From: Shimwellia blattae DSM 4481 = NBRC 105725
Lineage (GTDB): Bacteria; Pseudomonadota; Gammaproteobacteria; Enterobacterales; Enterobacteriaceae
Assembly (NCBI RefSeq): GCF_000262305.1
Contig: NC_017910.1
Span: forward strand, 434,001-498,000
Direction: 5' to 3'
Length of the DNA stretch: 64,000 nt
The translations under genes and the position numbers were made by a program. The first letter of the stretch is position 1, and each line of letters starts with the position of its first letter. Of this stretch, positions 52,379-61,250 are shown in pieces. The notes under the pieces are model-generated. The model was given only the letters and a program-made list of their open reading frames with translations, made no database searches and was not told the origin of the DNA.

Positions 52379-53287
52379 ATGGATTTGAAGCGACTGCGTT
52401 ATTTTTGCAAGGTGGTGGAGTCGGGCTCGATTACCCAGGCGGCAAAAGCGCTCAATATGGCCCAGCCCCCGCTGAGCAAGCGGATCCAGGAACTGGAAGA
52501 GGAGCTTGGTGTGGTGCTGTTTATCCGCACCGGTAACCGCATTGAACCCACAGAGGCGGGGTATCATTTGTATCGCCGGGCCTGTGAGCTCCTGCGCCAG
52601 ACTGAAGACGCCGCCCGGGAGACCATCCGGATCGCTAATCGTGATGTGAAGGTGCTGCGTATTGGCCTGACGCACCTCTACCAGCGCTGGTTCAGGCCGC
52701 TGTTGCTGGCGCTGTATCAGCGGCACCCGGAGATGGAGCTCAGCATTGCCGTGTCGGATTCCAGTTATCTGGAGTCTCAGCTGAATGACGGGCTCCTTGA
52801 TGTGGCGCTGATACAAAAGCCACAGCGCAGTGAGGGGCTGGATATCTACGCTTTTGAGCCCGTGCGGCTGGTGGCGGTTATCAGCAAAAAACTGTTAGCC
52901 CGGGCCGACAGCACCACAATGCCGTATCTGGCCCTTGGTCAGTACCCGCTGGCGTTACTGCACCGCGCCAAAGATGCGGGAACCTATGAGCAGCTTCTCG
53001 ATCTGTTCCGTAAAGGGGGCGTTGAGCCGAAGGTGGCCATGCATGTTACCCAGCCGGAGGCGATCCTCGACTGGATCGAAAGCGGCCTGGCGGTGGCTAC
53101 GTTGCTGCCGGTTTCTGAGGTGGCCTGCCGCTCACTGCATCACTGCCATGTGCTGGATGTGTTCCCGTCGCCCCAGGTCTTTTTTCCGGCAATGGTAAAA
53201 ACGACCATTACCCCGCACATTCCTGAACTGATGACGCTCCTTTCTGAAGGATACCCGCCAGCGTTACAACCAGAGCCCGGCGCCTGA
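52379..53287 (+). CDS. LysR-type regulator divergent from the decarboxylase genes
   Basis: A 302-residue LysR-family protein. Helix-turn-helix at about 18-40 (SITQAAKALNMAQPPLSKRIQELE, read in parts); substrate-binding domain from about 90 (LRIGLTHLYQRWFRPLLLAL). The divergent arrangement and 117-base gap make it the likely aromatic-acid-responsive activator of the lpdC-lpdB-like pair. I do not recognise a named orthologue. Confidence 0.88.
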   Translation: MDLKRLRYFCKVVESGSITQAAKALNMAQPPLSKRIQELEEELGVVLFIRTGNRIEPTEAGYHLYRRACELLRQTEDAARETIRIANRDVKVLRIGLTHLYQRWFRPLLLALYQRHPEMELSIAVSDSSYLESQLNDGLLDVALIQKPQRSEGLDIYAFEPVRLVAVISKKLLARADSTTMPYLALGQYPLALLHRAKDAGTYEQLLDLFRKGGVEPKVAMHVTQPEAILDWIESGLAVATLLPVSEVACRSLHHCHVLDVFPSPQVFFPAMVKTTITPHIPELMTLLSEGYPPALQPEPGA

Positions 53288-53375
53288 AATGTAAGCAACT
53301 TTTTGTGCTGGCAGATAATTTGACGGCTATCGCATTTCGCGAATATTCCCTGGCCGGGTGATTCTCTTTCCCGGG

Positions 53376-53391
53376 ATGTTACCCGTATCAT
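53376..53391 (+). promoter_or_regulatory. GntR operator 1 of gntT
   Basis: ATGTTACCCGTATCAT closely follows the E. coli GntR operator (ATGTTACCGATAACAT). It lies about 170 bases before the gntT start. GntR repression is relieved by gluconate. Confidence 0.75.
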
Positions 53392-53520
53392 TATCGGGAC
53401 GACATCAGGGTAATCATGACGGCCCGCAACAAGACGCGCCGCATCGCATTACCCCTCAATACTGTATGTCTATTTGCCATCCTTAAATATTGCCCTGAAC
53501 CGGGCCGATTGCGGATGGTC

Positions 53521-53536
53521 AGGTTACCGATAACAA
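53521..53536 (+). promoter_or_regulatory. GntR operator 2 of gntT
   Basis: AGGTTACCGATAACAA matches the GntR operator at 14 of 16 positions. It lies about 21 bases before the gntT start; E. coli gntT likewise has two operators. Confidence 0.75.
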
Positions 53537-53556
53537 ACTGAAGACCGGGATACATC

Positions 53557-54873
53557 ATGCCACTCATTATCGTCGCACTTGGGGTTATCTTGCTGTTACT
53601 GCTGATGATCCGTTTCAAACTGAATGGGTTTATCGCCCTGATCCTTGTGGCCCTGGCTGTCGGGGTGCTCCAGGGGATGCCGGTAAACAAAGTTATTGCT
53701 TCTATTAAAGCCGGGGTGGGCGGAACGCTGGGCGGCCTGGCGCTGATCATGGGGTTCGGTGCCATGCTGGGCAAGCTCCTGGCAGACTGTGGCGGCGCAC
53801 AGCGCATTGCCACCACCCTGATTGATAAATTTGGCCGTAAGTATATTCAGTGGGCCGTTGTGCTGACGGGCTTTACCGTGGGTTTTGCCCTGTTCTATGA
53901 GGTGGGGTTTGTGCTGCTGCTGCCGCTGGTGTTTACCATTGCGGCCTCTGCCCGTATTCCGCTGCTGTATGTGGGGGTGCCGATGGCGGCAGCCCTCTCG
54001 GTGACTCACGGCTTCCTGCCACCGCACCCGGGCCCGACGGCGATTGCGACTATCTTCCATGCGGATATGGGGAAAACCCTGCTGTACGGTACGGTGATGG
54101 CTATCCCGACGGTTATCCTCGCAGGGCCGGTATATGCCCGCTTCCTCAAAGGGATCGATAAGCCGGTGCCGGAAGGCATGTACAACGCGAAAACCTTCAG
54201 CGATGACGAAATGCCAAGTTTTGGCGTCAGCGTGTGGACCTCGCTGGTGCCGGTTATTCTGATGGCCCTGCGCGCGGTGGCGGAAATGACCCTGCCTTCC
54301 GGCCACTGGATCCTGCCCTATGCGGAGTTCTTCGGTGATCCGGTCATGGCAACCCTGATTGCGGTGCTCATTGCTATCTTCACCTTTGGCCTGAACCGCG
54401 GGCGCACCATGGATGAGATTGGCGACACCATTACCAGCTCTATCAAAATTATCGCCATGATGCTGCTGATCATCGGTGGCGGCGGCGCCTTTAAACAGGT
54501 GCTGGTAGACAGCGGGGTGGATAAATATATCGCCGGGCTGATGCAGGGCTCCAGCGTCTCTCCGCTGCTGATGGCCTGGTCGATTGCTGCGGTGCTGCGT
54601 ATTGCGCTGGGCTCTGCCACCGTGGCGGCTATTACGGCGGGCGGTATTGCGGCCCCGCTGATTGCCACAACCGGTGTCAGCCCTGAGCTGATGGTGATTG
54701 CGGTTGGCTCCGGTAGCGTGATTTTCTCACACGTTAACGATCCGGGTTTCTGGCTGTTTAAAGAGTATTTTAACCTGACCATTGGCGAGACGATTAAGTC
54801 CTGGTCGATGCTGGAGACCATCATCTCCCTGTGTGGTCTGGTGGGCTGCCTGCTGCTGGGAATGGTAGTGTAA
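53557..54873 (+). CDS. gntT: High-affinity gluconate transporter GntT
   Basis: A 438-residue GntP-family gluconate:proton symporter, the same length as E. coli GntT and near-identical in long stretches. Examples are IMGFGAMLGKLLADCGGAQRIA, THGFLPPHPGPTAIATIFHADMGKTLLYG and GSGSVIFSHVNDPGFWLFKEYFNLT, each read in parts. About 12 to 14 hydrophobic helices. Its two GntR operators show gluconate induction. It is not in the same operon as the LysR gene. Confidence 0.96.
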   Translation: MPLIIVALGVILLLLLMIRFKLNGFIALILVALAVGVLQGMPVNKVIASIKAGVGGTLGGLALIMGFGAMLGKLLADCGGAQRIATTLIDKFGRKYIQWAVVLTGFTVGFALFYEVGFVLLLPLVFTIAASARIPLLYVGVPMAAALSVTHGFLPPHPGPTAIATIFHADMGKTLLYGTVMAIPTVILAGPVYARFLKGIDKPVPEGMYNAKTFSDDEMPSFGVSVWTSLVPVILMALRAVAEMTLPSGHWILPYAEFFGDPVMATLIAVLIAIFTFGLNRGRTMDEIGDTITSSIKIIAMMLLIIGGGGAFKQVLVDSGVDKYIAGLMQGSSVSPLLMAWSIAAVLRIALGSATVAAITAGGIAAPLIATTGVSPELMVIAVGSGSVIFSHVNDPGFWLFKEYFNLTIGETIKSWSMLETIISLCGLVGCLLLGMVV

Positions 54874-54897
54874 TCCACCCGCTAGCGTGATCTGAAT

Positions 54898-54926
54898 ACG
54901 CCCTGCCGGTAACGGCGGGGCGTTTT
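54898..54926 (+). terminator. gntT terminator
   Basis: An 11-bp stem (ACGCCCTGCCG / CGGCGGGGCGT, one T-G pair) with a GTAA loop is followed by TTTT. Confidence 0.85.
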
Positions 54927-55648
54927 GCTATCAGGGCTCGGGTCATCCGGCAGCGGCCATCACGGTGGAAAATGACTGCTTATTGTGCCAGGATTAATAA
55001 AATTAATATTTATGTAATAATAATAAGAGCTATTAATGTTTATCTGATTTTTGAGTATGGTGAGGATTGATACAATTTTCAGCCAGGAATAATGAATAAA
55101 TACATCGGTGTTTTCGGGAATTATCTTGAAACTTGCATGCGGTAAGATTTATACCTGTGAATAAGGTTCATTGTTGTTAATCAGCATTAATGGTGCACAA
55201 AGATATCGGATACGTGGCGTAAAGTGGCCAGATGCCAGATAGAGTAGTGCGCAAACCAGTAATGCGCTCGGGAAATAGTCGAGACGGGGATCGTGTTACA
55301 GGTAGCGGCCTTAAGATCATTGGCAAATGCTGCACAGAGGTACAAAAATATCATCAGAATAACGAAATAATCTTAACTTATAGCATGCTTAAATAAATGT
55401 TGATAAGTAAAAATTAAATAATAACAATGTGAACTATTTTATCCTGAAGAGTAATATTTCTGCCGTCTGGACGAAATACTGCAGATCTGCGCTATAAAGG
55501 GGCGTCAACGTAACGGAACTACGTGTGGTTTACTCATGCGTCATTGGCTAATTTGCTGTTTTTTATCATAAAATTTTACGATACTGGCGTTATTTTTTCA
55601 GGATGCTTTATACCAACTCATTAGCCCATCATAACGAATTCATCTGAC

Positions 55649-55657
55649 TGCTATAAT
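55649..55657 (+). promoter_or_regulatory. Extended -10 promoter upstream of yjbE
   Basis: TGCTATAAT is a perfect extended -10 (TGnTATAAT). The -35 region is poor, so an activator may be needed. The predicted 5' leader would be about 170 bases. Confidence 0.5.
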
Positions 55658-55809
55658 GTTCTGTTAATCATCTAAAAAATAATGAGAGATTGGCTGAAAC
55701 TCACTGGTATTCTAATAAATCCCTTAATTATCAATGGTATTTAAGATGACAAATAGGAAAAATCCCGAGGTTTATCCTTGAGTTATTTCCGTGCCTGTTG
55801 TAGGTTATT

Positions 55810-55828
55810 CCCTCATCCTTGATGAGGG
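55810..55828 (+). promoter_or_regulatory. Hairpin sequestering the yjbE ribosome binding site
   Basis: CCCTCATC and GATGAGGG pair perfectly over 8 bp around a CTT loop. The 3' arm is the Shine-Dalgarno (GAGGGGG), 6 bases before the ATG at 55835. This would limit ribosome access unless opened. Confidence 0.65.
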
Positions 55829-55834
55829 GGAATT

Positions 55835-56056
55835 ATGAAGAAGACCGTTTATGCATTAGCAATGCTGTTGGCTGGCGCGACATTTAGCGCGACTGCCGCA
55901 GAATCGCCGTCACAATTAAGTGATGGCGAAACGACGGCCGCCGTAGTGGGTGCAACCGCGCTGACAGTTGGTGCGGTTGCTTTACTGGTTGGCGGCGACG
56001 GCGGCGGTAGCAGCAATAGCAACAACAATACGTCTACCACGACGTCTACACGTTAA
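55835..56056 (+). CDS. yjbE: YjbE/GfcA-like small secreted Thr/Ser-rich protein
   Basis: A 73-residue protein: signal peptide (MKKTVYALAMLLAGATFSATAA), a small hydrophobic glycine/alanine stretch (AVVGATALTVGAVALLVGG) and a Ser/Asn/Thr tail. This is the layout of E. coli YjbE and GfcA, first genes of exopolysaccharide-associated operons. It heads yjbEFGH. Function of the protein is unknown. Confidence 0.85.
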   Translation: MKKTVYALAMLLAGATFSATAAESPSQLSDGETTAAVVGATALTVGAVALLVGGDGGGSSNSNNNTSTTTSTR

Positions 56057-56127
56057 TTTAAAAAAATAATTCATAACCACACGTAAGTGTGGTTATTTTC
56101 TTCCTCTTATTTTGCAGGGTGCTTCTG

Positions 56128-56769
56128 GTGCGCTATTTACTGTTGCTGCTTTGCCTGCCGCTTTTACAGGCATGTACGCCTTCCCAGCGGAGCATTAGCG
56201 ACACATTTATGCAGGTCGTCTCCGGGCCGAAAGATGTGGCTGTCTCTGATGCACAAATTGCCCGTATTCCCTACGGCAGTATTTATTTAACTCTCCCGGG
56301 CACACCACGATTATTTGTTGCCGGTTATCAGGAGAATGGACTCGATCACTGGATAACCCGCGATCAGGTTGTATTTATTACTCAGAACGGGCGCTTGACC
56401 AGAACGGTGGGCTACCGGGATAACCTGCTGGAAATGACCAACCTGACGCAGGATCCGTTGCTGAACCCACGTAACTTACGGGACGGCGCCAGCTGGACAC
56501 GCATTATGCGCTGGACAGAAAAGGGCAATCCGCTCTCTTCCACGGTAACTTCACGCTTTAGCCCCCGGGGCCAGCAGGTCCTGACGCTTGCCGGGAAATC
56601 CGTGGCCTGCCAGATCTGGCAGGAAGACGTCACCCTGGAGGCCACCGGGGATAGCTGGCAGAACCAGTTCTGGGTTGATTCGTTAACTGGCCAGGTGCGC
56701 CAGAGCCAGCAACATCTGGGGGCAGTTCTGCCTGTTGAAATCAGCCTTCTGAAGCCGACGACACCATAA
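56128..56769 (+). CDS. yjbF: YjbF/GfcB-family outer-membrane lipoprotein
   Basis: A 213-residue lipoprotein (E. coli YjbF about 212). I place the start at GTG 56128 (VRYLLLLLCLPLLQAC), which has AGGGTG about 7 bases upstream and gives a compact signal peptide with lipobox LLQAC. An ATG at 56089 in the same frame adds 13 residues. The mature domain includes DVAVSDAQIARIPYGSIYL. Its stop overlaps the yjbG start (TAATG). Part of the exopolysaccharide secretion set. Confidence 0.88.
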   Translation: MRYLLLLLCLPLLQACTPSQRSISDTFMQVVSGPKDVAVSDAQIARIPYGSIYLTLPGTPRLFVAGYQENGLDHWITRDQVVFITQNGRLTRTVGYRDNLLEMTNLTQDPLLNPRNLRDGASWTRIMRWTEKGNPLSSTVTSRFSPRGQQVLTLAGKSVACQIWQEDVTLEATGDSWQNQFWVDSLTGQVRQSQQHLGAVLPVEISLLKPTTP

Positions 56770-57512
56770 TGAAAATAATAACCACGCTACTTTGTGCAGC
56801 AGGGATAATGGCTGCTGCTTCTGCCCCGACATGGGGTGAGGGACGAGTCACAATTTATGGGCCGGGCAGTGACCATAGTCAGGTGCTCGATCAGGTTAAG
56901 GATCTGCGCCAGCTGGTGGCGGATCCGGCATTTGGGCCCTATCAGCCGGGGATGGTGATTGCCGTGCCTGCGGCAACCCGTAAAGCCCAGCAAGATAAAC
57001 AGCAAACCCTGAGCCGCCTGCAGGCGTGGGCTGCCAGTGAAGATGGTGAGCGCGCTGCCGCTATTCGGCTGGTGGTGAATCAGCTGAGCCCGCTGAAGGT
57101 GACCGGGCGGCAGTTCGCGTCCCTGGATCCTGATTTCGTTAAAAATAACGATAAAGCAAACCGTGTGCTGTCCGGTGAATACGCGCTGTATCAGGCATCG
57201 GCCCCTGGTTCGGTATTGTTACTGGGCCCGGTTAGCGGGGCCGGGAAGCTGGTGTGGCAACCAGGGCGGCAGGTGAGTGAGTACTTATCTGGCCACGATT
57301 ATTTAGCGGGTGCGGAACACAGCCAGGTAACGGTGATTGATCCTGATGGTGTGGTGCGCGTGGCGCCAGTGGATTACTGGAACCGCCGCCACGTAGAGCC
57401 CCAGCCGGGCAGCATCATTCTGGTGGGGTTCTCATCCTGGGCGCTGCCCGGGGATGGCGACGATCTCAACCAGCAGATCATTACCCTTTTGACTCACCGG
57501 ATCCCTGACTGA
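56769..57512 (+). CDS. yjbG: YjbG/GfcC-family periplasmic protein
   Basis: A 247-residue periplasmic protein with a signal peptide (cleavage near AAASAPTWG), of the GfcC/YjbG family whose E. coli member has two beta-grasp domains and supports group 4 capsule assembly. It ends GFSSWALPGDGDDLNQQIITLLTHRIPD (read in parts). Overlaps yjbF and yjbH by 1 base and 1 base respectively (TAATG, ATGA type), so translation is coupled. Confidence 0.88.
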   Translation: MKIITTLLCAAGIMAAASAPTWGEGRVTIYGPGSDHSQVLDQVKDLRQLVADPAFGPYQPGMVIAVPAATRKAQQDKQQTLSRLQAWAASEDGERAAAIRLVVNQLSPLKVTGRQFASLDPDFVKNNDKANRVLSGEYALYQASAPGSVLLLGPVSGAGKLVWQPGRQVSEYLSGHDYLAGAEHSQVTVIDPDGVVRVAPVDYWNRRHVEPQPGSIILVGFSSWALPGDGDDLNQQIITLLTHRIPD

Positions 57513-59605
57513 TGAAAAAACATTACCTGCTCAGCATCCTTGCCGCGTCTGTGGCCTGTGCCTGCCAGGCGATGGCGGCGGAAACCTACCCGGATCCGAT
57601 TGGTCCATCCCAGTCTGATTTTGGCGGTGCCGGGCTTATGCAGACCCCGACGGCGCGTATCCCGAAAGAGGGGGAGTTCAGCGCCAACTACCGGAATAAT
57701 GATCAATATCGTTTTTATTCGGTTTCCATGGCGTTGTTCCCGTGGCTGGAAACCACAGTGCGTTATACCGATGTGCGCACCCGTAATTACAGCAACGATC
57801 CCAGCTTCAGTGGTAACCAGACCTATAAAGATAAATCCTTCGATGTGAAGCTGCGTTTGTGGGAAGAAGGGCATTATTTACCCCAGATCGCGCTGGGCAA
57901 GCGTGATATTGGTGGTACAGGCCTGTTTGACAGTGAATACCTGGTGGCCAACAAAGCCTGGGGGCCGTTTGATTTCTCCCTCGGTATGGGCTGGGGCTAT
58001 ATTGGCAACAGTGGCAATATTACCAACCCGTTCTGCTCCTGGAAGGACAAGTATTGCCACCGGCCACAATCCCGTGAGACGGGTAATTTTAACCTTAGTG
58101 ACTCCTTTAAAGGCCCGGCTGCGTTATTTGGCGGGGTGGAGTGGCAGACCCCGTGGCAACCTCTGCGCCTGAAGCTGGAATATGACGGCAACGACTATAA
58201 AGACGACTTTGCCGGCAAATTGTCCCAGAGCAGCCGCTGGAACTGGGGGGCGGTCTACCGCCTGGCGGACTGGATGGACGTGAACGCCAGCTATGAGCGC
58301 GGTAATACCTTTATGTTCGGTTTTACCCTGCGCACCAACTTTAATGATCTGCACAGCTACAAGAAAGATCCGGCACCGGAATATAATCCGCAAACCCAGC
58401 CACCGCACCTGGTGAATTACAGCCTTGCTGCAGGCCAGCTGTATGAGCTGCGCGATAGCGCCGGGCTGGCGGGCCCCCGGGTTGAGATCCTCGGGGATAC
58501 CCTGAAGGCCAGCGGCCAGCAGGATAAATATCGCGACACCCAAAAAGGGGTGGATCGCGCCAATATCACGTTGCTTAACCAGATGCCGGCGAATGTGAAT
58601 ACCCTGGATGTTACTCAGTATCGTAACGGGATGCCACAGGTGACCACCCGCACTGACGCCAACAGCCTGCGCCAGCAGATTGAAGGCTACCCGCTGGGCC
58701 AGGAACAGCCGCTACGCCAGCAGCGTGTGGAGCCAGATACCCGCAAAGGGCAGGGATTCTTTATGGATAAAGATCGCCTGAATTACAGTCTTTCCCCGGT
58801 GCTGCGCCAGTCCGTTGGCGGGCCGGAAAACTTCTACATGTACCAGATTGGCGTTGTGGGCGATGTGAACTACTGGCTGACCGACCACTGGCTGGTGGAC
58901 GGTAGTGTCTTCGTTAACATTGCCAACAACTATAACAAGTTTAACTATGACGGCGTGCCTCACGACTCGAGCCTGCCGCAGGTGCGCACGCATATTCGTC
59001 AGTATGTGGATAACGATGTCTACGTACAGACGCTGCAGACCAACTATATGCGTGCGCTGGGTAATGGCTTCTATGGCCAGATGTATGCCGGTTATCTGGA
59101 GATGATGTACGGCGGTGCCGGGGCGGAGCTGTTATATCGTCCGCTGGATGCCAACTGGGCAGTGGGCGTGGACGGCAACTACGTGAAGCAGCGTGACTGG
59201 GACAACATGATGAAGTTTACCGATTATCATGTTGCCACTGGCCACCTGACCGGCTACTGGCGGCCATGGTTTGCGGACGAGGTACTGGTGAAGCTGAGTG
59301 TCGGCCGTTATCTGGCGAAGGACAAAGGGGCAACTCTGGACATTTCCAAACGCTTCGACAGCGGCGTAGTGGTGGGGGCCTATGCAACCAAAACTAACGT
59401 TTCCAGCGACGAATACGGTGAAGGATCCTTTACCAAAGGCTTCTATATTTCGGTACCGCTGGATCTGATGACTACCCAGCCAACCCGCAGTATGCCGACC
59501 ATTAGCTGGACACCGCTGACCCGGGACGGCGGCCAGATGCTGGATCGCCAGTATCGTCTGTACGACATGACCAGTGACCGGGATGTCCCGGTCAGCGAGC
59601 CATAA
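57512..59605 (+). CDS. yjbH: YjbH/GfcD-family outer-membrane beta-barrel protein
   Basis: A 697-residue DUF940 protein (E. coli YjbH and GfcD about 698). Signal peptide with cleavage near QAMAA (25); DFGGAGLMQTPTARIPKEGEF (read in parts) is the conserved opening. Many alternating-residue strands end in aromatic residues, in keeping with outer-membrane barrels. It is thought to work with YjbEFG in exporting or tethering polysaccharide. Last gene of yjbEFGH. Confidence 0.9.
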   Translation: MKKHYLLSILAASVACACQAMAAETYPDPIGPSQSDFGGAGLMQTPTARIPKEGEFSANYRNNDQYRFYSVSMALFPWLETTVRYTDVRTRNYSNDPSFSGNQTYKDKSFDVKLRLWEEGHYLPQIALGKRDIGGTGLFDSEYLVANKAWGPFDFSLGMGWGYIGNSGNITNPFCSWKDKYCHRPQSRETGNFNLSDSFKGPAALFGGVEWQTPWQPLRLKLEYDGNDYKDDFAGKLSQSSRWNWGAVYRLADWMDVNASYERGNTFMFGFTLRTNFNDLHSYKKDPAPEYNPQTQPPHLVNYSLAAGQLYELRDSAGLAGPRVEILGDTLKASGQQDKYRDTQKGVDRANITLLNQMPANVNTLDVTQYRNGMPQVTTRTDANSLRQQIEGYPLGQEQPLRQQRVEPDTRKGQGFFMDKDRLNYSLSPVLRQSVGGPENFYMYQIGVVGDVNYWLTDHWLVDGSVFVNIANNYNKFNYDGVPHDSSLPQVRTHIRQYVDNDVYVQTLQTNYMRALGNGFYGQMYAGYLEMMYGGAGAELLYRPLDANWAVGVDGNYVKQRDWDNMMKFTDYHVATGHLTGYWRPWFADEVLVKLSVGRYLAKDKGATLDISKRFDSGVVVGAYATKTNVSSDEYGEGSFTKGFYISVPLDLMTTQPTRSMPTISWTPLTRDGGQMLDRQYRLYDMTSDRDVPVSEP

Positions 59606-59622
59606 ACCAGCGCAGCTACAAG

Positions 59623-59647
59623 GGATAATAAGGGAACATTATTATCC
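59623..59647. repeat. Perfect 9-bp inverted repeat after yjbH
   Basis: GGATAATAA and TTATTATCC flank GGGAACA. It lies 18 bases past the yjbH stop. It could be a terminator-like stem (AT-rich, no T-run) or an operator. Confidence 0.5.
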
Positions 59648-59854
59648 GGCGACGGTGCCGCCCCCGTGAACGGGCCGGCAACCACCGCTGGCGGCGTGTA
59701 TTAGCAGAATATGCCGTTCTGTTACGGGTATAGGGAAATCACCCGGACTTACAGCATATTCTGACGGCAACTCTGGGCGGGGTTGTGTATTCTTGCGCTT
59801 CCCTCGCGGTATTGTCACTGGAGGGGCCCGTGGCTAGAGGGTGGAAAGAACATC

Positions 59855-60499
59855 ATGAGTTGGTCTTCGGTTACATTTTTGGGCGACAGTACTTTGTTAT
59901 TGCCCAGTGCAGCGCTGCTGTTTGTGGCGGCGTTGTTTTCGTCACGTCGTCAGGTTGCCTGGCAGTGGGCGCTGGCCTTTGGTGTAACCGGGGCGATAGT
60001 ATGCAGTTCTAAACTGGCGTTTATGGGCTGGGGGATTGGTATCCGTGCGCTGGATTTTACCGGCTTTAGCGGCCATACCGCGCTTTCTGCCTGTTTCTGG
60101 CCGGTATTTTTGTGGCTGGTGTGCAGCCGGTTGTTGCCACGCTTTCGCCACCTGGGTGCTGTGCTGGGTTATGGGGTTGCCGCCACGGTGGGAATTTCCC
60201 GGTTGATGATCCACGTGCACTCCCCGGCGGAGGTGGTAGCCGGATTTGCCCTGGGATGCACCGCCAGCGCCGCCTTCTTGCTGTGGCAGCGGCGTGTTTC
60301 CCTGGCGTTGTTGTCCGGCCTGGGGCTGGCGGCGGCGCTGGTGGTTCCGATGGTTATCCTGACTACCGGCTCAAAGGCGCCCACACAGTCACTGCTGGAG
60401 AATATTGCCGTACAGTTGAGTAGCAAGGCCCGGCCCTATATCCGGGACGATCTGCACAACGGGCGTATTTCGTTGGGCGTACTTCGTTTTAACCAGTAG
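59855..60499 (+). CDS. PAP2-superfamily phosphatase (Klebsiella CpsACP-like)
   Basis: A 214-residue membrane phosphatase. The start ATG at 59855 (MSWSSVTFLGDS) has AGGGTGG and GGAAAG upstream. PAP2 motifs: GFSGHTALSA (about 68-77) and SRLMIHVHSPAEVVAG (about 112-127), i.e. SRx5HSPAE with Glu for the usual Asp. Six or so hydrophobic helices. A homologous acid phosphatase gene stands between galF and wzi/wza in Klebsiella capsule loci; it probably dephosphorylates a lipid carrier such as undecaprenyl pyrophosphate, but this is not proven. Confidence 0.85.
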   Translation: MSWSSVTFLGDSTLLLPSAALLFVAALFSSRRQVAWQWALAFGVTGAIVCSSKLAFMGWGIGIRALDFTGFSGHTALSACFWPVFLWLVCSRLLPRFRHLGAVLGYGVAATVGISRLMIHVHSPAEVVAGFALGCTASAAFLLWQRRVSLALLSGLGLAAALVVPMVILTTGSKAPTQSLLENIAVQLSSKARPYIRDDLHNGRISLGVLRFNQ

Positions 60500-61250
60500 C
60501 TATTTAGCCAATGACCGGGAAATCGTGCCCTGTAAAGCACGTGGGTGAATAAGTTTATTACCACTGCGCATAGTCGAAACAATCAACAAAATCCATATAG
60601 CGCAGCGATAATAACTTTGCGGTAATTGTGCGCGGCGTGATGGCTTCATCATATTACCGGTAACATTGTCCTGCAATATTACTTTTCAGCCCAGATGAGG
60701 GGCGTATAGTGGCCCATTTCATCGCGCAACGGCTGGAGTAGCGGTAACTAAATAACGCCTGGGCCTGGATGGCCGGTGATTTATTATGCGAGGAACACGC
60801 AGCGTGCCTTATGCGTCCGCTGAGCTGTGCCCGCAATTCCCGGGGGAGGGTACTCACCCCGGCGATCCTGGAAAAAAATTCAACTGGTGTGGTGCAGTGG
60901 ACAGGTAGCTGGTAAGCCTGGGGCGGTAGCGTACCTGTAACTCGATGGTCCGGGGATTATCTTTGACCATAAAGTGTCGTATCCTGCCCTGCCACGCCTT
61001 CTGAACTGGACAATATAGCAATCGTGTTGTGCGGTATTTTTGGCTGGTCTCCTGGGTGGGTTACCAGTATGTTAAATAATGTCGGCAGCAGACTGAGAGC
61101 AGTCGCGAAGTTGAAGGTGCTAAGCGGGTGAGTAGTGAACTGAACCATATTGTGGCGTACAGCGGACGTTGTGCGATTTTTCGGGCGGTGGCTTCTGGCA
61201 CATGCATAGCAGCCAGAGCATTAATTAGAATGACAGATGGTGTGTGAACC
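60500..61250 (+). other. Capsule operon leader region
   Basis: A 751-base gene-free stretch. It holds the JUMPstart/ops element (60895-60934) and then about 316 bases of untranslated leader before wza. Two very short frames (about 19 and 20 codons) lack ribosome binding sites and are not called. The promoter should lie upstream of JUMPstart; none was assigned with confidence. Confidence 0.6.
60895..60934 (+). promoter_or_regulatory. JUMPstart element with ops site
   Basis: A 39-40 base JUMPstart-like sequence (cagtg...ggtagctggtaagcctgg...) ends in GGCGGTAGCGTAC at 60922-60934, a perfect ops core. RfaH is recruited at ops to make RNA polymerase read long surface-polysaccharide operons, so wza and genes beyond the window should be RfaH-dependent. 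Confidence 0.9.

Larger units (their letters stand above)
54927..55834 (+). other. 908-base AT-rich gene-free leader before yjbE
   Basis: No frame with a credible start was found. The region is clearly more AT-rich than the surrounding chromosome. It contains an extended -10 promoter (55649-55657) and ends in a hairpin overlapping the yjbE ribosome binding site. Long AT-rich control regions are typical of Rcs- and H-NS-controlled polysaccharide genes, but no RcsAB box could be assigned. Confidence 0.6.

Noticed and set aside
55200..55320. Second JUMPstart-like sequence (acaggtagcggcc)
   Set aside because: Lacks the GGCGGTAGCGT ops core and the preceding JUMPstart half; only a short chance match.
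60941..61133. Two mini-frames of about 19 and 20 codons in the wza leader
   Set aside because: No ribosome binding sites and no recognisable leader-peptide features.
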